DNA of 64,000 nt from Thermococcus sp. MAR1 (GTDB lineage: Archaea > Methanobacteriota_B > Thermococci > Thermococcales > Thermococcaceae): the NCBI RefSeq assembly GCF_012027305.1, contig NZ_SNUF01000001.1, forward strand, positions 868,001 through 932,000, written 5' to 3'. Below are positions 51,258 through 59,552 of this stretch, piece after piece (positions within the stretch are counted from its first letter, which is position 1; each line of letters opens with the position of its first letter). A model generated the notes under the pieces. The model ran no database searches and was not told where the DNA came from. It worked only from the letters and a program-made list of their open reading frames with translations. The position numbers and the translations under genes are program-made.

Positions 51258-51676
51258 GAACCAAAGAACTCCTCAAAAGGCTCGAATCAAAGGAGATAAC
51301 CCTCGAAAAAATGCTCGATACTGCTATGGAGCTTTATATAGGAGAAGGGCAGGAGGGAGTCCGGAAAAAGCTCCGGGAGCTGATGCTGAAGTATTTGAGC
51401 GACATCAACGTTCAGGCATTAATTCTTTCCGCTCTCCTGCTTGAGGAGAACTTCACGGTCGAAGACGACCCTGTGAATTTAGTGGCGGACGAGCTGATTG
51501 GAATAAACATCGCCGAATACATAGGTGGAAAGATGGCGCTCTTCAACTTCTTCTACTACGACACAAGGAAGCCCGGGATTCTGGCGGAGCTACCGCCCTT
51601 TTTGGACGATGCCATCGGAGGCTTCATAGCGGGCTGCATGACGAGGCTCTTCGAATCGGAGGCGGACTGGCCATGA
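51254..51676 (+). CDS. cobZ: Alpha-ribazole phosphatase, CobZ type
   Basis: A 140-residue PgpA-like phosphatase. The core [55 protein letters not shown] (about 80-133) matches archaeal CobZ, which dephosphorylates alpha-ribazole-phosphate or adenosylcobalamin-5'-phosphate. It overlaps both neighbours by 4 bp within the ATPase-cobZ-cobS operon, a strong context signal. Confidence 0.9.
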   Translation: MRTKELLKRLESKEITLEKMLDTAMELYIGEGQEGVRKKLRELMLKYLSDINVQALILSALLLEENFTVEDDPVNLVADELIGINIAEYIGGKMALFNFFYYDTRKPGILAELPPFLDDAIGGFIAGCMTRLFESEADWP

Positions 51677-52368
51677 GGAACCTCCTGCCGTTCTTGACAC
51701 GGGTGCCAATCAAGGGCGACTTCGAAAAAGCCCGCGAGGAGCTCTGGGCCTTTCCACTCGTTGCATTAGTTAGTTCAGCGCTCCCAACGCTCGTCCTCTA
51801 CTTAAGGCTTCCCCTCTCGAACGTCCTAGCGGTTATCGCGCTTTACTTCACCATTGGCCTCCTTCACCTCGACGGCTTGGCGGACTTTGCCGACGGAGTG
51901 ATGGTCAAGGGCGAGCGGGAGAGGAAGATAAAGGCCATGAAGGACGTAAACACAGGTATAGCCGGCTTCTTTGCCGTGGTAATGGTTCTGCTCCTGCAGG
52001 TTTACTCGCTCGGGCTCGTTCCTTTCTATGCGCTCTTTTTAGCCGAGCTGAACTCAAAGCTCGCCATGCTCCTCGCTTTAGCCACTAAAAAACCGCTCGG
52101 CCAGGGGCTTGGGGCGTACTTCATGGAGGGTATGAACGGTAAGCAGCTCCTCGGCGGGCTCGTTTTCTACGCCATCCTCCTCGCCCCTGTAGTTGTCTAC
52201 GAGCAAAATGCCCTGGTCTCGCTCCTCGGTCTGGCTTTCGGAGGTTACACCATCAAAGTTGCCCTCGACAACTTCGGCGGGATAAACGGTGACTGCCTTG
52301 GTGCAATAGCGGAGATAACGAGGAGTGGGACGCTTTTGGTCATGGCGTTTGCGGGGCAATGGATTTAA
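51673..52368 (+). CDS. cobS: Adenosylcobinamide-GDP ribazoletransferase (cobalamin synthase)
   Basis: A 231-residue membrane protein with about six to seven helices. The N-terminus [20 protein letters not shown] and the acidic [36 protein letters not shown] (about 62-97) are the CobS signatures. [18 protein letters not shown] (about 197-214) closes the active site. It joins GDP-cobinamide and alpha-ribazole at the membrane. Overlaps cobZ by 4 bp. Confidence 0.95.
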   Translation: MRNLLPFLTRVPIKGDFEKAREELWAFPLVALVSSALPTLVLYLRLPLSNVLAVIALYFTIGLLHLDGLADFADGVMVKGERERKIKAMKDVNTGIAGFFAVVMVLLLQVYSLGLVPFYALFLAELNSKLAMLLALATKKPLGQGLGAYFMEGMNGKQLLGGLVFYAILLAPVVVYEQNALVSLLGLAFGGYTIKVALDNFGGINGDCLGAIAEITRSGTLLVMAFAGQWI

Positions 52369-52401
52369 AGGGTAACAAGATAAGAACGGTGCGGTGGGAT
52401 A

Positions 52402-52611
52402 ATGGAAGAGGTGGAGAGAATATTTGCCAAGCTTCCACCCGAGGCCCGGAGGGAGCTTTTAGACTACGCGGAATTCCTGCTTCAGAAATATGGAAAGCGA
52501 GAGGCTAGAGGATTTAAGTTTACATGGGAAGGAAAGCTGAAGGGCGTTAAGATGACCTCCGTTGAACTTCAGCACAAGGCCTCGGAGTGGCGAGAGGATG
52601 TATCTGGTTGA
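52402..52611 (+). CDS. VapB-type antitoxin (DUF2281-like) of a broken pair
   Basis: A 69-residue protein: MEEVERIFAKLPPEARRELLDYAEFLLQKYGK is the DUF2281-type antitoxin start and FTWEGKLKGVKMTSVELQHKASEWR the toxin-binding tail. GGTGGGATA precedes the ATG. It overlaps by 14 bp a PIN start codon, as in intact vapBC pairs, but the toxin gene is truncated. It may be an orphan antitoxin. Confidence 0.75.
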   Translation: MEEVERIFAKLPPEARRELLDYAEFLLQKYGKREARGFKFTWEGKLKGVKMTSVELQHKASEWREDVSG

Positions 52612-52726
52612 CACGAACGTCTTTCTTAGGGAACCACTTTCCGAACTTTTGGAATATCTATGGGTCATCAAGGAGTTCTTTAAAGACCTTGACGGAAATT
52701 CCCACTTCTCGAAGGATAGCCCTTAA
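52598..52726 (+). pseudogene. Truncated vapC (PIN toxin) remnant
   Basis: Starting with ATG inside the antitoxin gene, the frame reads MYLVDTNVFLREPLSELLEYL, a typical VapC N-terminus with its first Asp, then diverges and stops after 42 codons. A normal VapC has about 130 residues. Its lost part is replaced by the 3' end of hicA (52658-52888) on the other strand, so the hicAB unit probably replaced the rest of the toxin gene. Confidence 0.8.
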
Positions 52727-52888
52727 AAGGCCAGTTTTTAGGCTTTTGTGTAGCGGAACCGTTATCATTTTTCCGGAAGGGCCAATTAGAATAACGTGAG
52801 AACCTTTTTGACGAGCAGGGTAGTATCCCAACTTTCGAAGGGCTTTAACAACTTCCTCTCCGGAAACGTCCCGTGGAAGCTTTGTCAT
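52658..52888 (-). CDS. hicA: HicA-family mRNA interferase toxin
   Basis: A 76-residue dsRBD-fold toxin: MTKLPRDVSGEEVVKALRKLGYYPARQKGSHVILIGPSGKMITVPLHKSLKTGLLRAILREVGISVKVF is the full HicA pattern with its catalytic His in KGSHVIL. Overlaps hicB by 4 bp. Orientation is hicB first, hicA second. Its 3' end overlaps the truncated vapC on the opposite strand. Confidence 0.9.
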   Translation of the reverse strand: MTKLPRDVSGEEVVKALRKLGYYPARQKGSHVILIGPSGKMITVPLHKSLKTGLLRAILREVGISVKVFKELLDDP

Positions 52889-53112
52889 AGGGATACCTCG
52901 ACGATGTGGCTTTTCTCGGAGCGAATGAACTTTTTCATAGTCTTTCCAAGTTCTTTCTCCTCAAGGACTTCAAGGTAGAGCTCGATAGCCTCTTTTATGT
53001 TTTTAAGAGCTTCCTCTTTTGTTTCACCCTGGCTAAAGCAACCAGGGAGGGCGGGAACGTATGCGACATAGCCACCTTCCGGTTGAGGTTCAAGTACGAC
53101 CTTAAACTTCAT
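52885..53112 (-). CDS. hicB: HicB-family antitoxin
   Basis: A 75-residue protein: MKFKVVLEPQPEGGYVAYVPALPGCFSQGETKEEALKNIKEAIELYLEVLEE is the HicB RNase-H-like fold. A separate DNA-binding domain is lacking; the tail (KTMKKFIRSEKSHIVEVSL) is short. GGTGAGAGACTG precedes the ATG. It neutralises HicA, encoded next with a 4-bp overlap. Confidence 0.9.
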   Translation of the reverse strand: MKFKVVLEPQPEGGYVAYVPALPGCFSQGETKEEALKNIKEAIELYLEVLEEKELGKTMKKFIRSEKSHIVEVSL

Positions 53113-53229
53113 CAGTCTCTCACCGCCAAAAGCTTACCCTCACGGGTTAAATAGGTTTTTATTTTCCATACCTCTAGCAGGGAAAAACACAAAAGAGCCG
53201 TTTTAGAAAAGCCCCATATTCCGTCAAGG

Positions 53230-54356
53230 TTATTTTTCTGTAGGAAGCTGAATCCCCGGAATCACATCGAGTCTATCCAACTCCCTGTCCTCGAAGGCCG
53301 CATAAGGCAGGTATCCCCTATCCTGGGCCTTTTCTATAAAGTCGAGGATTCTCACGAGGTCTTCCTCGCCCCTTGTCCCGTCGTCAACGTAGTCCACAAC
53401 CAGAACGACTTTTCCGGCCTTGACAACCCTATCAAGGAGTGAAACCTTTTCGCCCGTCCAGGGACTCGACCCAAGGCCGTCGTAGAAGACATCTTCACTC
53501 GCCCAGCCCGAAACCGTCTCAAGGAGCGTTCCATTGTCGTATTCGAGCAGATACTCCCCATTCTGGGGAATTATTATGAAGCTCGGTCCTGCCTTGGAGC
53601 GTGTGTAGTTCGCTATTTCCAGGATAAACTCAATCATCTGCCTGGCCGTCCAGCTCTCCCCATATTTCTCGGCCCAGAACCAGTACTCATCGACCTTGTC
53701 GAGGTAAACACCCGAAAAACCCTGCGCGATGATTTTGTCGAGGTACTTAAAGATGATTTGCTTCCACCCCTCCTCCCAGTACTTGACGGCGTAGTTGCCC
53801 TCCCAGTCCGGATTCTCCGGCCCGAGCCATCCAGGAGAGTTCTCTTTCCACCCATCTTTCCAGTAGAAGCGGTAATTCTCGGCCTCGCCGATGCTGATGT
53901 AGGCTATGGGGATTACCCCCGCCCTCTTAATCATCTCGATTTCTTCCCGCGTGTAGGCCCTCTCATCGCTCCCGTCCCTTGAGTAGTCCATGACAACCAG
54001 CTCAAAGCCGCTCCTCGCTATAACCTCCGGACTCGCGTTCTGGAGCCAGTACGCCCAGCCCCTAACCGAGGAGAGGTTCAGCCTTCCCTTAACCTGGATT
54101 TGGCTTGAGTCTTCACCTTTTGGAGTGGTCTGAGTCGTTGGTGTTACGTTTTGCTGAACTATTTTGGGGAAGTTGTGTTCGATGGAACCGGAAAGGAGGT
54201 GTGCGATAACTGAAAAGGAGAAGACGTCGTCTCAGGTATGGAGCGGGAAGAGGACGAGATCGAAGTCGTGCTGGTTTTCTCTGTTGGAGCGTTTGAAAGA
54301 CAGGCGGATGCCAAAACTATGAGGAGCGAGAGGAGTAGCACGCCGGCGAGCCGCAT
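53230..54356 (-). pseudogene. Lipoprotein with GH114/TM1410-type TIM-barrel domain, frameshifted in the linker
   Basis: The first 65 codons (54356-54159) encode a lipoprotein signal with lipobox LASAC and a Ser/Thr-rich linker, then stop. The rest continues in another frame: VQQNVTPTTQTTPKGED, then a TIM-barrel domain (QVKGRLNLSSVRGWAYWLQN ... VVMDYSRDG ... GVYLDKVDEYW) to 53230, resembling the endo-alpha-polygalactosaminidase-type GH114 family. One extra A in the A4 run (54162-54165, T4 on the plus strand) would restore one protein of about 376 residues. The lesion could be real, phase-variable or a sequencing error. Leaderless start 25 nt from a shared TATA. Confidence 0.8.
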
Positions 54357-54377
54357 AGAGGTAGTTGGGGGAAGACC

Positions 54378-54383
54378 TTTTAA
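54378..54383. promoter_or_regulatory. Shared TATA element for two divergent leaderless genes
   Basis: TTTTAA (within CCTTTTAACC) reads as a TATA-like box on both strands. Its centre is 24.5 nt from the start codon of the lipoprotein glycosidase (54356, minus) and 25.5 nt from the start codon of cobY (54406, plus). Neither gene has a ribosome binding site, so both mRNAs should begin at or next to their start codons. Only about 50 bp separate the two genes. Confidence 0.6.
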
Positions 54384-54405
54384 CCGTTGCCCGCTATCAA
54401 CTCCC

Positions 54406-54945
54406 ATGATAATCATCATGGCCGGCGGAAGGTCGAGCAGGATGGGCCAAGAAAAGCCTGTCCTGAAGGTAGGAAATAGGTCGATGCTCCTGCGCGTTTA
54501 CGAGGAGACCGAAAAGGTTGGAGAAACCCTCGTTGCCGTCTCCAAGAAGGCGCCGAAGACGAGGGAGCTCTGCCTCCGCGAGGGGATTTCCTTTGTTGAG
54601 ACGCCGGGGAACGGCTACGTTGAGGATCTGATTTACCTTCTTCGCGAGTTTGGGCCTTTCGTCAGCGTTTCCGCCGATCTGCCCTTCCTGAAGGCGAGTG
54701 ATGTAGTGGCCATCGAGAAGGCCTTTGACGGGAGAACTAGTCTGACCGGCGTTCTTCCCCCAAAGCTCGTTCCGAAGGACTTAAGACCTGTTGTTTATCG
54801 GGGCTACGCGATAGTCGGCCTCAACGCCGTCGGAACTGAGGGAGAGCGATTTTTCGAGCTGAGCAACCCGCTCTTGGCTTTGAACGTGAACACACCGGAA
54901 GAGTTAAAGCTCGCCAACCGAATATCCCGTCTGGTGGGAAGATGA
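54406..54945 (+). CDS. cobY: Adenosylcobinamide-phosphate guanylyltransferase, CobY type
   Basis: A 179-residue nucleotidyltransferase: MIIIMAGGRSSRMGQEKPVLKVG at the start, SADLPFLKASDV near 86-97 and a C-terminal LALNVNTPEELKLANRI. It activates cobinamide-phosphate with GTP; CobY is the archaeal replacement for CobU. A longer frame starts at 54238, but the start at 54406 gives the family N-terminus. Overlaps a 70-residue membrane protein by 4 bp. Confidence 0.9.
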   Translation: MIIIMAGGRSSRMGQEKPVLKVGNRSMLLRVYEETEKVGETLVAVSKKAPKTRELCLREGISFVETPGNGYVEDLIYLLREFGPFVSVSADLPFLKASDVVAIEKAFDGRTSLTGVLPPKLVPKDLRPVVYRGYAIVGLNAVGTEGERFFELSNPLLALNVNTPEELKLANRISRLVGR

Positions 54946-55154
54946 GGGGCAGTGAGGTTAAGGGTGCAATAGCCTTCGTTCTCTTCATGATCATCGCGGG
55001 ACTGTTCCTCTTCGGCTTCCTGCTCTTTGCAGTGGTTCTAATCCTCATCGGTCTGCTCCTTTTCCTCGGCTTCTACCTCTACGTCCGCCTGAAGCTCTGG
55101 CGGGCGAAGAGACACCCACCCAAGGAGCTTGAGGGGCCGGAGGACTACTTTTAG
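54942..55154 (+). CDS. Small membrane protein cotranscribed with cobY
   Basis: A 70-residue protein with one or two closely spaced hydrophobic helices ([39 protein letters not shown]) and a basic tail [20 protein letters not shown]. No family is recognised. Its ATG overlaps the cobY stop, and its stop overlaps the convergent cobQ stop. It could anchor or assist the cobamide enzymes at the membrane, which is a guess. Confidence 0.65.
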   Translation: MRGSEVKGAIAFVLFMIIAGLFLFGFLLFAVVLILIGLLLFLGFYLYVRLKLWRAKRHPPKELEGPEDYF

Positions 55155-56602
55155 AGCCCCAGCTCTCCTAAAATCCTCTCCACGTCGAGGTTTCTCTCAA
55201 CAATCCCCGCGAACCTCTCAATTTCCTCCTCTATGCTCCACCGCTCAATTGAAACCGGCTCAAGGCCCTTCTCTGCCCTCAGGAAGTTGAGGAAGCGCTC
55301 GGTGAAGACGAAGTTGTGAAAGATGCCGTGGAGGTATGTCCCGAAGGCTCTCTTCCCGATGGCCCCTTCAGGCTCAAAGGTTTTCGCCCCGTTGAGGGTG
55401 GTTATGACCGAGAACGGCCTCTCAGAGGTGCTCCTGCCGAAGCGTATCTCGTAGCCCTCAACCGCCGTTCCCTTTGCCGGTCCCCACAGAACTTTAGCGG
55501 TTAAGTGGTTCGTCCTCTTGGTCTTTTCGAAGACGGTCTTAGCAGGCAGAAGGCCGATGCCATTCACAGTTCCTCGCTTCGACTCAACAGTATCTATTAT
55601 CTTCTCACCCAGCATCTGGAAGCCGCCGCAGATTCCGACGACGAAAGAACCCTCGCGGTGAGCCTCTATTATGGCATCTTCAAAGCCGTTCTTCCTTAGC
55701 CAGAGCAAATCCTCGACTGTGTTCTTGCTCCCGGGGACTATGATAACGTCGCCTCCGATTTCCTCCGCTTTGGTGACGTAATCAACGCCGTTGGCCCAGT
55801 GGAGGGGCTCAAAGTCTGTAAAGTTGCTTATGTGGGGCAGCTTAATTACCTGTATGTGGAGCTCGCCTCTGACTTTTGGAAACTCTGCTAAGGAGTCCTC
55901 CTCCGGTAAGCGGTGCTCGACGTACGGGATAACGCCCAAGGTGGGCTTCCCGTAGCGCTTTTCAAGGTACTCGAAGCCGGGCTTTAGGAGCGATGCATCC
56001 CCCCGGAACCTGTTGAAGACGAAGCCGATTATCGCTTCCCTCTCCCGTTCACTCAAAAGCTCCATCGTGCCCACTATCGAGGCAAAGCTCCCGCCCCGGT
56101 CTATGTCGGTAACGAGGATTCCCTTTGCCTTTGCGTGGAGCATCACCCTCGTGTTCGCTATGTCGTAGTCCTTGAGGTTGATTTCGACAGGACTGCCGGC
56201 GCCTTCGATTATGACGAGGTCGTGCTTCTCCTTCAGCTCGTTGAGAACGGTCATCGCTTTCCTGAAGAGCTCCTCCTTCTTGGACAGCATGTAGTCTCTG
56301 GCCGAAACGCTTCCCACTGGCTTCCCCATGAAGACGACCTGGCTTCTCATGTTGCCCTCCGGCTTGAGCAGAATCGGGTTGAACTTAACGCTGGGCTTTT
56401 TTCTGCACGCTATTGCCTGCAAATACTGCGCCCTGCTTATCTCGCCCCCTTCGATGCTCGGCGCTGAGTTCAGGCTCATGTTCTGGCTCTTGAATGGAAC
56501 GACGTCGTAGCCGAGGTTCGAGAAAACCCTGCAGAGGGCTGTAGCGAGGAGCGACTTTCCAGCTCCTGACGAGGTCCCGAGTACCATTAAAGCCTTTCCC
56601 AT
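55151..56602 (-). CDS. cobQ: Cobyric acid synthase
   Basis: A 483-residue amidotransferase. The N-terminal ATP-binding DRTGG-type domain begins [27 protein letters not shown] (P-loop GTSSGAGKS). The C-terminal GATase domain has the catalytic cysteine in [10 protein letters not shown] (about 330). It amidates side chains of adenosylcobyrinic acid a,c-diamide using glutamine, making cobyric acid. GGTGGGAGG precedes the ATG. A TATA at ACATATAAAC (about 56630-56639) may serve both cobQ and the divergent cobT. Confidence 0.95.
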   Translation of the reverse strand: MGKALMVLGTSSGAGKSLLATALCRVFSNLGYDVVPFKSQNMSLNSAPSIEGGEISRAQYLQAIACRKKPSVKFNPILLKPEGNMRSQVVFMGKPVGSVSARDYMLSKKEELFRKAMTVLNELKEKHDLVIIEGAGSPVEINLKDYDIANTRVMLHAKAKGILVTDIDRGGSFASIVGTMELLSEREREAIIGFVFNRFRGDASLLKPGFEYLEKRYGKPTLGVIPYVEHRLPEEDSLAEFPKVRGELHIQVIKLPHISNFTDFEPLHWANGVDYVTKAEEIGGDVIIVPGSKNTVEDLLWLRKNGFEDAIIEAHREGSFVVGICGGFQMLGEKIIDTVESKRGTVNGIGLLPAKTVFEKTKRTNHLTAKVLWGPAKGTAVEGYEIRFGRSTSERPFSVITTLNGAKTFEPEGAIGKRAFGTYLHGIFHNFVFTERFLNFLRAEKGLEPVSIERWSIEEEIERFAGIVERNLDVERILGELGL

Positions 56603-56670
56603 CCTCCCACCGTTCGGAGTTGGCCGAAGGACATATAAACCCTTGGATAAAAAGTCCAGCGGTGGTTGAA

Positions 56671-57678
56671 ATGGAGAGCCTCTTCCTGCTGGTTTTGGGT
56701 AACACGGAGATAAGCACAGTCCCGGGAATAAGTGTGGCCGGGGCTACACCCGAACTTACCAGACTCACCCCAGTAGCCGATGCGGAGTACCTCTTCCACG
56801 AGAAGCCCCTGACTATTGATGTAATCCCCGTAACCCCTGAAGGCCACCCGACGCCGGCTATAATCACCAAAGCGGCGAAGGAGCTTGCGAACTTCCCGGT
56901 TCTAGTTGTAAGGGGTGGAACATATCTCGCTCCGCTCGTCCCCCATATCCACATCAGCAACGCCGTCGGGAGGGACTTTAGGAAAGAACCTGCACTGCCG
57001 GAGTTTGGGGAGATAATCAGGCGTGCCAAGCTCCTCGGCGAGGAGCTGAACAAGATGCCAATCAAGGAACTCGTCATCGGTGAATCAACGCCTGGCGGAA
57101 CTACAACTGCCCAGGCCGTTCTGTGGGCGCTCGGGTATGAAGCTAAGACGAGTTCGGCCTCGCCCAATAACCCTCAAAGCCTGAAGGAGAAGGTCATCAG
57201 CGAGGCCTTCAAGAGGGCCGGAATTGAGAAGGGCCAGCTCAGAGACAATCCTCTCGAAGCTCTAAGGCAGTTCGGCGACCCTATGCTGGCGACGGTGATA
57301 GGTGTCTCCCTCGGCTTCAGGAAGAACGTCGTCCTGGCTGGAGGAACGCAGATGCTGGCCGTCTCAGCGCTCCTAAGGGCCCTCGGCGAGAGCCTTGATA
57401 GGTTCATGATAGCCACAACAAAGTGGGTGGTAAATGACAAAAGCGCAACCTTCCTCGAAACGGCGAAGGAAATTGGGATAATAACCTATTCGGCCGACCT
57501 TGACTTCTCCAGGAGCGAGTTTAATGGTCTTAAGGACTACGAGCGCGGCTACGTCAAGGAAGGAGTTGGAGCGGGAGGGGCGACGTGGCTGGCCGTTAAA
57601 GCCGGCTTCTCGCCAGAAGAAGTCAGCAAAAAGGTCGAGGAGCTTTACGGAAGGCTTATGGAGATGAAGGCCACCTGA
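56671..57678 (+). CDS. cobT: Nicotinate-nucleotide-dimethylbenzimidazole phosphoribosyltransferase-like (CobT, archaeal form)
   Basis: A 335-residue protein of the archaeal CobT group: [34 protein letters not shown] near the start, [19 protein letters not shown] (about 139-157) and [16 protein letters not shown]. It makes alpha-ribazole-phosphate for the lower ligand. A longer frame at 56620 is unlikely; GGTGGTTGAA precedes the ATG at 56671. Divergent from cobQ. Its 3' end faces a vapBC pair. Confidence 0.9.
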   Translation: MESLFLLVLGNTEISTVPGISVAGATPELTRLTPVADAEYLFHEKPLTIDVIPVTPEGHPTPAIITKAAKELANFPVLVVRGGTYLAPLVPHIHISNAVGRDFRKEPALPEFGEIIRRAKLLGEELNKMPIKELVIGESTPGGTTTAQAVLWALGYEAKTSSASPNNPQSLKEKVISEAFKRAGIEKGQLRDNPLEALRQFGDPMLATVIGVSLGFRKNVVLAGGTQMLAVSALLRALGESLDRFMIATTKWVVNDKSATFLETAKEIGIITYSADLDFSRSEFNGLKDYERGYVKEGVGAGGATWLAVKAGFSPEEVSKKVEELYGRLMEMKAT

Positions 57679-57689
57679 GGAGCTCTGCC

Positions 57690-58118
57690 CTAATTCCAGC
57701 TTTTACCGCTTTTTCGTAACATCTTTTTGTCGTCGGTTATCAGCTTGGCACCGGCTCTTTTTGCACATGCTAGGAAAAGGACGTCAAAACCGCTTGCCTT
57801 TGTAGTAATTCCCAGGTCAATGGCGATTTCAAGGAGATAAACGTCCGAGTACAGTAGGGAATGTTCGGTAATAAAACTAACCGCAAGCCTGGAAAGGGCC
57901 GGATTGTTGGAGAGGCGTGAGACAACGGAAGCCGTCTCCACAAGCATAGCAACCGGCTCGTGTAGCAGTATCCTACCCATGGTCACTTCATCGAGAATGG
58001 ACTTCGCTTTTCTGTGAAGCGCGAGCCGGGAGTAGTAAACTTCGTCCCTTTTCTTCCGCTTTGGTGGAACAAAGCCCTTCACGAAGACGCTCGTGTCGAG
58101 GACGAGGTCAGTAGTCAT
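57690..58118 (-). CDS. PIN-domain VapC-like toxin
   Basis: A 142-residue PIN protein: LVLDTSVFVKGFVPP (D8), E in VAMLVETASVV near 61, D in ASGFDVLFLACA near 111 and a C-terminal LITDDKKMLRKS. The central acidic residues are in place. It overlaps the antitoxin gene by 11 bp. It lies between cobT and cbiZ, splitting the cobamide cluster. Confidence 0.88.
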   Translation of the reverse strand: MTTDLVLDTSVFVKGFVPPKRKKRDEVYYSRLALHRKAKSILDEVTMGRILLHEPVAMLVETASVVSRLSNNPALSRLAVSFITEHSLLYSDVYLLEIAIDLGITTKASGFDVLFLACAKRAGAKLITDDKKMLRKSGKSWN

Positions 58119-58314
58119 AGTTCCTCTCCCTCATCTCCCGTACCATCTCGGTTATGTCCTCTACGTCTTCCGTGTACTCAGTCTCCTCTTCCGCAAGTTG
58201 AATGAGCTCTTCAAGGGTAACCTTGCTCTTCTGAAGTTCCTTTAACCGTATTTTCAACAAGAGATTCTGTGCATCAAGGAAGAGCCTTTCAACCTGGCTC
58301 TCAACGTCCTCCAT
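58108..58314 (-). CDS. VapB-like antitoxin
   Basis: A 68-residue acidic, helical protein (MEDVESQVERLFLDAQNLLLKIRLKELQKSKVTLEELIQLAEEETEYTEDVEDITEMVREMRERNYDY). It precedes and overlaps the PIN gene by 11 bp. GGTGAGAGA precedes the ATG. No DNA-binding fold is obvious, so the antitoxin call rests on pairing and composition. Confidence 0.7.
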   Translation of the reverse strand: MEDVESQVERLFLDAQNLLLKIRLKELQKSKVTLEELIQLAEEETEYTEDVEDITEMVREMRERNYDY

Positions 58315-58343
58315 TCTCTCACCAGCGTTAATAGGGGCTGAAG

Positions 58344-58934
58344 CTATTTAACCTTTGTCGCTTCCCACTTTCTCAAACTCTCCTCAAGTGCCTTCCTGAC
58401 GGCTTTTCCGATGTTTATCCCCAGCTCCGTCGCCGTTCCTGCCCACTCGATTTCACCTTCGAAGGCAAAGACACCAATCCCATCGCTCGTCGTTCCCGTC
58501 GCGTTGTAACCGAGGCTGAGGAGAGTGTATGTCTTTGCCTCCGTTGCCGTCATTATTGCGTTGGCCATCGCACCGACGGTCAGGCCGTCCTCGATGACGA
58601 GGGCGATGTTTATCGTCCCCGGCTTCCAGGGAGGCGGCACATCGCCGGCTATCGCTGGGTTTGTGATTCCTGCGGTGACATAGGCAGTAACGCTTCCGCG
58701 CCTTGAAACCGCGAGTACCTTTTTGACGTCGGCCGCCGTCATGAAACCGACGAAGTTTTTGAGCCCATGTTCCATCTCAAAGGCATGGCAGTCGGCTTTG
58801 TAATCCCCCGCATAATCCTTGTGCACCATCATGAAGAAGAAGCCGTTGGCTTTGGTTAATCCTCCCCTGCAAGGGGCGTTGCTCAGGGCCAGCATCGGCT
58901 CGTTGAAGGGTCGTATAAAGTGCTCAAACTCCAT
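58344..58934 (-). CDS. cbiZ: Adenosylcobinamide amidohydrolase
   Basis: A 196-residue enzyme with the CbiZ pattern: LSNAPCRGGLTKANGFFFMMVHKDYAGD near 17-44, VTAGITNPAIAGD near 86-98 and TATEAKTYTLLSLGYNATGTTSDGIGV (about 128-154). It cleaves the aminopropanol side chain from salvaged cobinamides, yielding cobyric acid for re-use by CbiB. It appears leaderless, with GTTATATCC (about 58951-58960) 24 nt upstream of the ATG. Confidence 0.93.
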   Translation of the reverse strand: MEFEHFIRPFNEPMLALSNAPCRGGLTKANGFFFMMVHKDYAGDYKADCHAFEMEHGLKNFVGFMTAADVKKVLAVSRRGSVTAYVTAGITNPAIAGDVPPPWKPGTINIALVIEDGLTVGAMANAIMTATEAKTYTLLSLGYNATGTTSDGIGVFAFEGEIEWAGTATELGINIGKAVRKALEESLRKWEATKVK

Positions 58935-59035
58935 GTATGCACATCCGCGGGTGGGGATATAACGCTTGCGCCGTTAAACGCTTCTGTTTGCTGAAAGGTT
59001 ATTAAGTTCAGGGATGAGGTTAATCGGGTGATGGT

Positions 59036-59551
59036 ATGGGAGCGGAAGAACACAAAAAGAAGGCCCCACGGAAGTTCAAGTTCGCGGTCATAACGGTCAG
59101 CGACACAGCCAGCAGGGGTGAGAAAGAGGACAAGAGCGGGAAGTTCCTCGTTGAGGAGCTTAAAAAGGCCGGGCATGAGAGGGTGCTCTACAAAATCGTC
59201 CCCGACGAGAAGATAGAGATAATTGGCGCCGTTGTCGAGGCCTTTGAGAGGGGAGCTGAAGTTGTCGTTACCTCTGGCGGAACCGGAATAGCGAGCAGGG
59301 ACGTTACGATAGAGAGCCTAAGGCCGCTGTTCGACAAGGAACTTACTGGCTTCGGTGAGATTTTCAGGCTTCTCAGCTACGAGGAGATTGGAACTGCCGC
59401 GGTCATGACGAGGGCAACCGCCGGCATAATCAGGAGCTCGGGAAGGGCGATGGCAATCTTCTGCCTGCCGGGAAGCCTCGGCGCGGCGAAGACGGGAGTA
59501 AAGATCATCCTCAAGGAGGCCGGCCACGTCCTCAAGCACGGGAGGGAGTGA
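59036..59551 (+). CDS. moaB: Molybdopterin adenylyltransferase-like protein MoaB
   Basis: A 171-residue MoaB/Mog-fold protein: KFAVITVSDTASRGEKEDKSGK (about 16-37), VVTSGGTGIASRDVTIESL (about 81-99) and the C-terminal IFCLPGSLGAAKTGVKIIL. It adenylates molybdopterin (or the tungstopterin used in Thermococcales). GGTGATGGT precedes the ATG; moeA follows after 1 bp. Confidence 0.95.
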   Translation: MGAEEHKKKAPRKFKFAVITVSDTASRGEKEDKSGKFLVEELKKAGHERVLYKIVPDEKIEIIGAVVEAFERGAEVVVTSGGTGIASRDVTIESLRPLFDKELTGFGEIFRLLSYEEIGTAAVMTRATAGIIRSSGRAMAIFCLPGSLGAAKTGVKIILKEAGHVLKHGRE

Positions 59552-59552
59552 G

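Noticed and set aside
47000-59000. Cobalamin riboswitch upstream of the cob genes
   Set aside because: The gaps before cobQ, cobT, cobY and cbiZ are 25-100 bp and lack the B12-box; such riboswitches are bacterial.
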